Source: Tritrichomonas musculus | Lineage: Eukaryota > Parabasalia > Tritrichomonadida > Tritrichomonadidae | NCBI GenBank assembly: GCA_039105265.1 | Contig: JAPFFF010000001.1 | Span: 9,920,001-9,984,000 of the forward strand | Direction of reading: 5' to 3' | Length of the DNA: 64,000 nt | In this document: positions 1 through 8,542 of the stretch, piece after piece | Position numbering within the stretch: position 1 is the first letter of the stretch | Layout of the letters: each line of letters starts with the position of its first letter | Made by a program: the position numbers and the translations under genes | Notes under the pieces: generated by a model | The model's database searches: none | The model's input: only the letters and a program-made list of their open reading frames with translations | Told to the model about the DNA's origin: nothing

Positions 1-147
1 AAGATATTTCAATATATCATATGCTTTTACCAATTAAATCTATTTATTTTTAATAACGATCAAAAATCCACGATAACTTGTAACACCCTATAAATTTGAT
101 AATTCTATCAATAAAATTAAAATTTTTTTAAAAACTCGTTTTTTTCG

Positions 148-265
148 ATCTGACAGGAACAAAATGAATACTTTACAACATATGTAAAAACATTTATGAA
201 TAGAATTATTTTGTAAATAACGTGTTTTTTATTCAATTCCATTCAGTTTTTGTTCCCGTCAGATT
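148..265. repeat. short inverted repeat
   Basis: The arms (about 148-165 and 248-264) share CTGACRGGAACAAAA in opposite orientation around ~80 bp of AT-rich DNA. The core TTTTTGTTCCC also occurs in the arms of the fold-back element at 2807-3101, so this may be a relative or relic of it. The rest of 1-413 shows no gene or other recognisable element. Confidence 0.5.
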
Positions 266-499
266 GGAAACAGTTTACAATTGGAATGAAAATTCATTTT
301 TTTTTTTTTAAATAAAAAAAAATATTTTACCACCAATAATAAAATATCAAATAAACTATATTAGCAAAAAATAACCAAATAATAGCTGAAAAAGATAATT
401 TAATATTTATTTTAGATGTACTCAAGCCAAGATCCTGCCAAAATTTTAATTATTTATTATTACTAAAATTTATTATATAAATTTTATAAATTATATTAT

Positions 500-1655
500 G
501 GGATGATAAAAACAGCAAAGTTTGGAGGTGAAGTGACCAACAAACTATATTCAAATTTTGAAAGGAAAAAAATTGAATAAATGGCTTTTTAATAAAAACA
601 CTTTTTGATAAAGGCACTTTTTGATAAAGCTGCTACTTAAAGAAAAAAATAAACTTTTATTAGTTCATCCCAATTAAAATATAAAAAACAAATTAAAAAT
701 AAAGGTATTAATAAAATAGTAAAAATGGAAAGTTGGAAATAAAAATGCAGTAACACATTTGTACCAATTAAATTATATAATTATTTTTTTTCTATCTAAA
801 ATAAGTCCCAAACTCTAATTTTACTTCATATACATACTTTTAATACTATTAATTGCATCGATAAACAAGGTTTTTCCATATTTAAAAAAAAATGCATAAT
901 GCACAATGAAAACCCAAAATCTAATATCTTATATAACTTTGGTTTAGATTTGTATATCTTTTTAAGATGAAAACACTCTTTTTACATATCTAATTCTAAA
1001 ATTAATCAATCGTATTTAATACAAAAGAAGCTACAATTTAGATTTTATGTTCACTTGACAAACTAGTGTATGCGTTGAATTTGATCGTCTAAATTCTGTT
1101 GAATTTGATGTTGTCTGTTCAATCATTAAAATAAAGATTTAGTAATATGAATTTATAAATTCAGTAATATTTATTTATTTATTCATCAGTTGTAAGAAAA
1201 TGGAAAACAGTATAAATAAACAAAATAAAATAAATAAAAATATTTGAAGATATTGAAAAAAATAAACCTGATATAATTTATTAAATCTCTAAGAAAAAAG
1301 AATATGAAATTTTTATATTAATCCGGTATTGGTGCAGTCAAAGCCATCTTTGTATGGTTTGAGGTGGCACTTGATTAGTAAATTCTACATTAGTGCCACC
1401 AAAGCCATCCTGGTATGGTCTGAGGTGGCACTTGATTATTAGATTTTCAATCATAATAAATTCTTAATTGAAAATTATTCAATAAAGATTAAACTGAATT
1501 ATATATCAAAAAGTTCATTATTCAAAACCAATCAAAAAGTGTTTTTATTAAAAAGTTGTTTTATCAAAAAGCAATTTATTCAATTTTTTTCCTTTCAAAA
1601 TTTGAATGTAGTTTGTTGGTCACTTCACCTCCAACTTTGCTATTTTATATTTCTC
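500..1655. mobile_element. MULE-like MITE M, copy 1, inserted in X
   Basis: Terminal inverted repeats of about 115 bp (roughly 500-620 and 1535-1655) contain AGCAAAGTTTGGAGGTGA and ACCAACAAAC. A 9-bp target duplication TTATATTAT lies at 491-499 and 1656-1664, and the intact X copy has this site once. The 1.16-kb element has no ORF of note. Its interior holds a 61-bp tandem hairpin at 1331-1438. The second member of the family is at 1830-3192. Confidence 0.75.
1331..1438. repeat. two tandem 61-bp hairpin units
   Basis: Two copies of a unit containing CAAAGCCATC..TATGG..GAGGTGGCACTTGATTA lie 61 bp apart. In the second unit AGTGCCACC (1392-1400) pairs with GGTGGCACT (1424-1432), with an inner CCAT/ATGG pair. 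The unit is more GC-rich than its surroundings. Confidence 0.6.
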
Positions 1656-1829
1656 TTATATTATTTGTTTAATTAATAAATTTATCCTACAATTTCAAGA
1701 TATACTTTTTTTAGACATTTCGGTTTAATAGAAAAATAATAATAAAGTAAACTACAAAAGTACCTAACTTTTTCAATTACCCCCTAACTTTTTTTTATCA
1801 AAAATTGAAAACTTTTATTGAATTTTTTT

Positions 1830-3192
1830 GAGAAATATAAAATAGCAAAGTTTGTTGGTGATATGACCAACAAACTATATTCAAATATTTGATAAAACAG
1901 CTTTTTGAATAAAGCACTTTTTGATAAATAAACTTTTTTAATAAAAATCAGTTTATTTGTGAATGATATAAATTTTTTTTTGTCGCCAAGGAATGATTTG
2001 CCAAAACAAGGCAAAGACTGGCAAGAAAAACACAACAATTCATTTATACCACATACATTCTGGCAAATTTTGATCACCTGCTACTGGTTTCCAACTACAT
2101 ATTTATAAATCAGATTATGCAATCTCGAAATACAGCTCTATGCTAGTATATAATAGAGATCAGCTATTTTCAACCACAAATTAATGAATTCTAGTCATCA
2201 AATTAAAAGCCCGAGCCATAGATTATCATTCATTAAACAAATTTACAAAACGCAGCCTCTTATTTACAAAATACAATCTGTAATGCAATATAAGATACCT
2301 ATTTACAAACAGAAATCAGCTTGTTAACGAACTACAATCCCAGATTTGTAAACCATAAGCAAAGATTCCAGTGCAAACTCTTGACTTTATAATTTCCATA
2401 TGTGCTAGTTTCTCGTTCTGAAGATAAATACATTACTATTTTAATTCTTTCCTATTTACTATTTTAAAAAAGTTAATGATAAAAATATATTTTCTTTCCT
2501 TTTTTTACTGAAAAAGTTGCAATGTCTATTCCGAAATTTGTATTTTAATTTAAAAAGTTCAGTTTCCAAATCCGTTAATATTTATTTCATATTTCCTATT
2601 TGTGAATAAAAATCTTATTATATTATATATGGATAAAAAAGTTAGTACAATTTGTTCGATTCTTTGAATTTTTAATATTTTATTTGAATTTTTAACTTTT
2701 TTTTAGTTTGTATAGTCGATTTTAATCTGTTTAGCAATATATTTATTCAAAAAGCTGTTTTATCTAAAAGTGGCTATTTGAAAAAGTTGTTTTATCAAAA
2801 AGTCATGGGCAATCGTTTTTGTTCCCTGACAAACCTAGTCAAATTTGTTCCCAAGGTCAATTATTGATTTTTTTTTTTTAAAAAAAAAGAGGAAAGATTT
2901 TATATTTTTCCATAATTTTCCCAGTGTCTCTACTGCCCCAAGCGGGCGTCGAGCGAAGCCGAGACCCTGCGGTCGGGGCAAAGACACTGGGAAAAATTTG
3001 GACCATAAAATCTTATCTATATTTTTTTTTTATAAGCTCAATTTAATTGACCAGTGGGAACAAATTTGGCTAGGTTTGTCTGGGAACAAAAACGATTGCC
3101 CAAAAGTCATCTATTCAAATCTTTTTTCTTTCAAAATTTGAATATAGTTTGTTGGTCATATCACCAACAAACTTTGCTGTTTTTATTAAACT
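1830..3192. mobile_element. MULE-like MITE M, copy 2, inside I2
   Basis: The left end begins GAGAAATATAAAATAGCAAA, the same terminus as M copy 1 read from its right end. The right end carries the complement. The subterminal GTTTGTTGGT-6-ACCAACAAAC is itself a perfect palindrome within each terminal repeat. I could not find a convincing TSD, and the right terminus is blurred by a repeated CTTTGCTGTTTTT. It is interrupted by the fold-back element at 2807-3101. Confidence 0.6.
2807..3101. mobile_element. fold-back MITE F with GC-rich core
   Basis: The ~57-bp terminal inverted repeats start GGGCAATCGTTTTTGTTCCC. A perfect 9-bp target duplication AAAAGTCAT lies at 2798-2806 and 3102-3110. The centre is a second inverted repeat: CCCAGTGTCT (2920-2929) with AGACACTGGG (2982-2991), and TGCCCC (2934-2939) with GGGGCA (2975-2980). 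The enclosed loop is very GC-rich in an AT-rich setting. It is the innermost member of the nest. Confidence 0.75.
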
Positions 3193-3252
3193 TTGCTGTT
3201 TTTTTTTTTTCATAAAATTTAATAATTTTAATATATAATCAAAACAGCAAAC

Positions 3253-3402
3253 CCGGTATTTACTTGATTTCAAGGCTAAATTGTCTTTATTTAAAAGAAG
3301 TATTTCTCTTTTTGATGCCAAACTATACAGATTTTCATCTAAAGTTTTTTTATATAGATAATTATCTAAATATCTTTTCAATACTTGAAAAATTGCACTC
3401 AT
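3253..3402 (-). pseudogene. possible captured gene fragment, chorein-like N terminus
   Basis: About 50 codons read from ATG (3402) with protein-like composition: a hydrophobic start, then YLDNYL, then KREILLLNKDNLALK. The pattern faintly recalls the first 45 residues of VPS13-type chorein domains (a helix, then a strand beginning with a polar/EI/L pattern). Downstream the frame runs into low-complexity repeat DNA. It lies within element I2, so it could be a captured host fragment. Chance similarity is quite possible. Confidence 0.15.
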
Positions 3403-4523
3403 ATCCGGACTAAATTAGATTATATTGCCACTTGTTTTGTTTATTACCTCAAAATATTTTGATACGTCAAAATTATTTACTGATTTTCAAAACTCTCGAT
3501 TTTTTTGGCAAAAAAACTTTTTTAACCTATTTTTTAATTCAATTATCATATTAATTATACTTTTGAAATCGTTGTTATTATATTAACATATATAAAAAAT
3601 TAATATCTTGATCGGTAATTCTTCCATATTGTTTTCGAGATCATTTACAGGTACAAAGTTTTATATCTTCGATATTTATTATTTTATTTGATATTCCTTC
3701 ACGTCTTTTCCTAAATCTTTTCGAGGTATTGCTTCATTGAAAGATTTCATTTTGAAAAAAAATGCTTAATCATGGCCTTATTTCTCAATTTTGAATGAAC
3801 AAAAAAAAAAATATTAATTATAGATATCTTAATAATTATTTAGTTTTTTTCTTTAAATGTTTTAAAAATAATTTTATTTAAACATAACATTTATAAATTT
3901 ATTTAAATTATTTGATTTTTATTGTTTTAAAACAATTTTTTTTTTCGATAAAAAAACCCCCTAACTTTTTTTGTTATATTGAATTAACAAAATGAAACTT
4001 GACATTTTTTGGTGAATATATTAGGTGAAAAAAAGTTAGGGGGTAATTGAAAAAGTTAGGGGGTTTTGAAGTTGACTTTAATTGATAAATTTATTTTTTA
4101 ATTTGTGAAAATTCATTCAAATCATTTTGAATAAAAATAAAATGTCATATTTTCTGAAGTGATATCTTTTCACTTTTTCAAATAAAGACTTAGAATTTCA
4201 AGCAAATTTTTTAAGAGAAAAAAAAAATTGGCAGATCCGATTTGCTTTTAATCCGAATGAATCGAATAAATATATGGTGAAACAAAGTATATATTGCGAT
4301 GAAAGCAAAATTTTAGGCCAATTTTTTTTTATAACACAAACTTTACTTTTCTGAGATATATAATCACTCCATACTATTTTCATACATTTTTAATTGTTTT
4401 TTAGTTTCTTATAATTAAATAAAACATATTTAAAATTAATAATTTATAAAATTTATTGAGATAACGATATTTTCGAATTAAAATAAAATGCATTGAAAAA
4501 AGTTGGCTTTAGTAAATCTTTTA

Positions 4524-5369
4524 CAGTTTTTTCAACAACGTTATTGAAAAAGTTGATATTCGTTATGGAAACTTTTTCTTAAAAACTTCTTTTCTAAGAA
4601 AAATTTGTATCTGTTATGGAAAAATATCACCAAACTTTTTCTGAGCAATTATTTTTTATCGTTATGGAATTGTAAAGTTATCAATTTTTTTACTCAGAAA
4701 ATGAGATATATCGTTATGGATAAATATGGAAATTGAGATAAAGTGCAAAATTGAAAGCATTTTTTATTCAAAAAAGCTTTATACTCAATACAGCATTTTC
4801 TCGAACAATTAAATATAAATTCATGATTATTTTCGTAATTAATGTTTCCTTATTCATGGTTTCTTATAATAAATTATCGATTTACGGTAAAACTTGTAAA
4901 TACAAAATACATAAAACTAATTAAGGAATATAATTTCAAATAATATCCTTTTCTAACATTAATCTGATATGTGATTCCTTTTTTACTAGAAGAATGATTA
5001 ACAAAAATGTCTTTTGCAAGATAATTTTATAGAAAAAAAAATGATTAAAATTATTTTTTCTATGCATTCCTTCTTGAATTTTTCCTTTTTCACTATTTTT
5101 GCATGATATTCTTTTCACAAAGAAAAAATTGAGAAAATTAAAAGATTTTTTTCTGAGGAATTTCCATATTTTTCCATAACGATATATCTCATTTTCTGAG
5201 TAAAAAAATTGATAACTTTACAATTCCATAACGATAAAAAATAATTGCTCAGAAAAAGTTTGGTGATATTTTTCCATAACAGATACAAATTTTTCTTAGA
5301 AAAGAAGTTTTTAAGAAAAAGTTTCCATAACGAATATCAACTTTTTCCATAACGTTGTTGAAAAAACTG
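4524..5369. mobile_element. long-TIR element T1, TA target, Tc1/mariner-like and non-autonomous
   Basis: About 208 bp at each end are inverted copies with only about two visible mismatches. The ends read CAGTTTTTTCAACAACG. The element is flanked by TA (4522-4523, 5370-5371), the Tc1/mariner target. The short ORF inside does not look like a protein. Within each arm GTTATGG recurs about every 50 bp (4562, 4613, 4661, 4713). The near-identity of the arms indicates a recent arrival. It split the right TSD of element X. Confidence 0.75.
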
Positions 5370-5375
5370 TATTTT

Positions 5376-6032
5376 ACTTACTCAGAAAAAATTGAGAATA
5401 TTTTTTTATAATTTAATTTATAAATATAGCTGTGATGGTCGAATAAATTTTATCAATATTAAACAAAATTGATAGTTGCTATATATTAAATTTAAATATT
5501 CATTATTAGCCATATTTATTAATATTGTATTTTTTTTAGTTACCACACCCATATAAGAACTCAAAAATATTTTCCCCTTTCAAAAGTTAAACTTTTTCTG
5601 TTTTTATTTTTTTTAGTGAAATATCTCTATTTTTGCTAATAGAATCGGCTTCATATTTAAAATTACATCATGTTATTGATAATGCTAATATTATTTATTA
5701 TTAATTTTTTATAATTTTAGAATATGATAACCGCCAAACGTCTAACCCTTTTTTTATCGTATTTTTCAAAGTTTATTTTATTTTCCTTTGAAAAAGTGGG
5801 GTAGGAAAATACGATAACCCGCAATAATATTATTAGAGAATATCTAGTATATTCGTTAAGCTCATGACCCAATATATTTTGACAGATATACAATAAAAAG
5901 ACGACAACATTTCAATAAGATATAAAAATTCTTTTTAAAAATAAGAAAGAAAAAACAAACGGATAAATCCAAAGAAGTGTTTATTATTACTAATTTTAAT
6001 CAGAAGAACTAGATAACAATAAAAGTTGTTTT
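5376..6032. other. gene-free spacer with one inverted repeat
   Basis: AT-rich DNA without a credible ORF. TTATCGTATTTT (5754-5765) pairs with AAAATACGATAA (5806-5817) around a 40-bp loop. I searched this stretch for the missing second end of the adjoining transposase element (a match to AAGGTTCTCC) and did not find it. Confidence 0.5.
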
Positions 6033-7181
6033 TTATATTTTGATATTCTTTTTTGTTTTTGATTTTGCTTTTTTTGAAATATTTTTTTTTTCTTCCATGA
6101 CTTCTCTTCGAACTATTGCTCGGAACCGTGAAAAGTATTTATAGTCTTCTTCTCGAAGAGGATTTCCAAACATAATATCAAAATTTACAAGTGCGCAGCA
6201 AGTGGTAAATATATCTTTGTATTGTGCATGTGAGCCACGATACTGCTGCTCCATTATGCTGAATTTTGCCTTTAAACGGCCCAAATAATTTTCGATTAAC
6301 ATCCTGATTTTGGATATTTTCTCGTTTTTCCATAATTGGTCTGGCGTTAACTGACTGCAGTTTCCTTTAACTGGAGTTAAAAGGATTTTAGAGGCTCGGT
6401 CTTTATATCCTTTATCTGCTAAAATTGTAAAAGATTCTGAAAAATCCCTTAAGAAAATTTCAATGTTGTTATCAAAAATTGACTTATCGTGGTGAGAGCC
6501 AGGAATTGATGTTACAATATCCACAGCTAAGCCTTTTAAATTGATAATCACCTGCGATTTTAAACAATATTTATAGTGCTTTCCCGAAAAAAATTTAGAG
6601 GCTTCATCAAATTCTGTATAAGGTTTGATGATCTTCTGTACTGTAGCGTCTACTATAAACTTGCATTCTGGAAAATCTTCAGGAGAATCAATATCAAGGC
6701 TTTCAAAGATTCTTTTTCTAATGAATTCACCTTCCAGTATAGGTGCTATAAAGCTTAAGTTTTTGGATATTAGGCTTTTAAAAGTAGTAAGCTCCAGGTT
6801 AAAAACTACTTTCATCGCTTCCATCCATGGATAAATACGGAGATAATGCAAAAACAGTAAAAACTGATCTAATGGGGTGAATCTAGGCTTTCTTCCTCTT
6901 TGTGTCTGGCTTATGGCTTCCTCAACAAGTCCAAATAGGATTTCAAAATTCTGGATACTGAAACCTTTAAATTGGTAAAAAGCTTCTGGATTGTCACTTA
7001 TTTTCTTATAAATAGTATTTTCTTCTATTTTCTCCAATTCTTCTTCTTCCTCTCTGGTAATATGATCAACAAACGAAATTGAAAGAAAAATGGTTTTTAA
7101 TATGAAATTTATATAGATATATATTTCAAATGATTGAATAAAAATATTTTTATGGATTGTTTTTTTACAGATAGAAATCAT
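6033..7181 (-). CDS. Harbinger/IS5-like DDE transposase
   Basis: A 382-residue transposase of the DDE_Tnp_4/HARBI1 type, which cuts and joins element ends. The RNase H-like core is complete: D178 (FIVDAT), D256 (ILADKGY) and E297 (MLIENYLGRLK), with PGSHHDKSIF at 227-236 in the place where Harbinger transposases carry a GSxHD motif. A helical region (95-150, RGRKPRFTPLDQFLLFL) precedes it and a Lys-rich tail ends it. The first ~40 residues are hydrophobic and atypical, so translation may start later, before the EEEEELE run. The frame is intact. The 5' flank to about 7354 recurs as part of the small element at 18482-18825, so this gene probably belongs to that family. Confidence 0.8.
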   Translation of the reverse strand: MISICKKTIHKNIFIQSFEIYIYINFILKTIFLSISFVDHITREEEEELEKIEENTIYKKISDNPEAFYQFKGFSIQNFEILFGLVEEAISQTQRGRKPRFTPLDQFLLFLHYLRIYPWMEAMKVVFNLELTTFKSLISKNLSFIAPILEGEFIRKRIFESLDIDSPEDFPECKFIVDATVQKIIKPYTEFDEASKFFSGKHYKYCLKSQVIINLKGLAVDIVTSIPGSHHDKSIFDNNIEIFLRDFSESFTILADKGYKDRASKILLTPVKGNCSQLTPDQLWKNEKISKIRMLIENYLGRLKAKFSIMEQQYRGSHAQYKDIFTTCCALVNFDIMFGNPLREEDYKYFSRFRAIVRREVMEEKKNISKKAKSKTKKNIKI

Positions 7182-7354
7182 AGAATTAACAAATCAGTAA
7201 AATTTTGAATGAAATAAGATTTAATCGTTGAGGCCATATTTTTTTTTTTATTTTTCACCAAAACTTTTTCCGAAAAATGCTCTATTGAATTATTTATTCT
7301 ATGAGTTAATTCAATATTGAATGATTTACATTTTTTTGGGGAAGGAGAACCTTA
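7090..7354 (-). repeat. 5' end of the Harbinger-like element, shared with 18575-18829
   Basis: The 5' coding start of the transposase and its upstream flank match 18575-18829 closely (shared TTTAATCGTTGAGGCCA, CTATGAGTTAA and ATTGAATGATTTACATTTTT). The outer end GGAGAACCTTAA (7344-7355) is the complement of the TTAAGGTTCTCC end of the small element. The opposite end of this copy was not found, so it may be truncated or diverged on the 3' side. Confidence 0.6.
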
Positions 7355-7496
7355 AAAAAATTGTTTTTCGAAAAAACTTTAGAATTTCAATAAAACTTAA
7401 TTTCCCATAGAATTCTAAGATTTTCAAATAACGTCTCTGATTTTTTTCCAGAATATTGATTTTTTTCCTTACCAGTGGTTATATTTAAATTTGAAT

Positions 7497-7498
<2 letters not shown>

Positions 7499-7529
<31 letters not shown>
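7499..7529. repeat. 31-base T tract
   Basis: An uninterrupted run of 31 T, followed by ATA and 12 A, so it can fold back on itself. It lies in the gene-free spacer 7355-8542, in which only this tract and the minisatellite at 7890-8183 stand out. Confidence 0.9.
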
Positions 7530-7533
<4 letters not shown>

Positions 7534-7889
7534 AAAAAAAAAACAATTTTTAAAATAAAACAAAATATCTCTTTTATTGAAGTAGCAGAATGCATTTATT
7601 CTGCAAAATTAGTCATTATACTTTTTTTTCAAATTATTTTAATATTTACATATAAAAGATATATAGAATAATAAAATATTTAGGTTTTATTTACGGCATA
7701 ATGAATTTTTTGTTTTTTATAAATAAAAATTATTTTTTATCTAAATAATAATTATTGCCTTTTTGTTTGAGTTCAATTAGATTTTTCATTTATCATATTG
7801 AATTAAAAATCTGATAAAAGAGAATTTAAATATCTGATAAAAATATTTATCATATTGAATAAGATTTTTTGGTTAAAATTATTTCCTTA

Positions 7890-8183
7890 TTAGATTTTGA
7901 ATAAGATCTTCCGGTGAAAATTATTTTTCTGTTAGATTTTGAATAAGGTCTTCCGGTGAAAATTATTTTTCTGTTAGATTTTGAATAAGGTCTTCCGGTG
8001 AAAATTATTTTTCTGTTAGATTTTGAATAAGGTCTTCCGGTGAAAATTATTTTTCTGTTAGATTTTGAATAAGATCTTCCGGTGAAAATTATTTTTCTGT
8101 TAGATTTTGAATAAGGTCTTCCGGTGAAAATTATTTTTCTGTTAGATTTTGAATAAGATCTTTCGGTGAAAATTATTTTTGTA
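7890..8183. repeat. 42-bp minisatellite, seven copies
   Basis: Seven tandem units with the core GAATAAGRTCTTCCGGTGAA occur at an exact 42-bp period; CCGGTG lies at 7911, 7953, 7995, 8037, 8079 and 8121, and a TCGGTG variant at 8163. Units differ mainly at one R (G/A) site. Degenerate partial units flank the array on both sides. Confidence 0.95.
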
Positions 8184-8542
8184 TAAGTTGATGAATAAAA
8201 TATTATTTGGTGAAAAGAATTTAAGTTTGCATTTCATTATTTTAATTGGATGAAACAAATCTTTTGTCAATATCAATACTAGTTCAAATCTCTAAGATTT
8301 GCATTGATGAATTTTATTATTTAATAAATAATATGGCATGACTTTTGCAAAATAGGAAGGCATTTATTAAGATTATGAATATCGTAATGTTAATTCGCAA
8401 GTCGCTAAAAATTTCAACAAAATAGAATATCTTCGATTTGTCATTTCAAAATTACTTTTGATATCAACTTTCAGTTGTTTTGAATTTTAATATGCAATTG
8501 AATTTTTCATGGAAATTAAAGTCAATTTCTTCTTAAAATTGA

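Larger units (their letters stand above)
1744..4079. mobile_element. DNA element I2 with repeated CCCCCTAAC ends, inserted in X
   Basis: The ends match as inverted repeats: AAAGTAAACTACAAAA on the left and the complement of AAAGTCAACTTCAAAA on the right. Inside both ends lies CCTAACTTTTTCAATTACCC followed by CCTAACTTTTT. A further CCCCCTAACTTTTTTT lies near 3956-3972. The flanks share AAT (1741-1743, 4080-4082), and the intact X copy has AATAATTGATAA without interruption, so the junctions are secure. The 3-bp duplication would suit a Harbinger-like group, but no transposase is present. It contains element M copy 2. Confidence 0.65.
414..4519 (-). mobile_element. Non-autonomous MULE-like element X, copy 1, with nested insertions
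   Basis: The ends are short terminal inverted repeats (AGATGTACTCAAGCCAA at the left; the complement of the AAGCCAAC end at the right). An 8-bp duplication TTTATTTT flanks it: 406-413 on the left, and 4520-4523 plus 5372-5375 on the right, where a younger element split it. Removing the two insertions (500-1655 and 1744-4079, each with one TSD copy) leaves about 600 bp. That core matches, in inverted orientation, the copy at 15631-18294. It has no coding capacity. The 8-bp duplication fits Mutator-like elements, which are known in trichomonads; the family call is inferred from TSD length. Confidence 0.75.

Noticed and set aside
1784-2077. 97-codon minus-strand ORF
   Set aside because: It spans the I2/M2 boundary and reads through terminal repeats; composition is repeat-derived.
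2934-2980. tRNA or rRNA fragment because of high GC
   Set aside because: No cloverleaf or rRNA motif could be recognised; the symmetry is explained by the hairpin.
7890-8183. CRISPR-like array
   Set aside because: The units are contiguous 42-bp tandem repeats without spacers, and the genome is eukaryotic.
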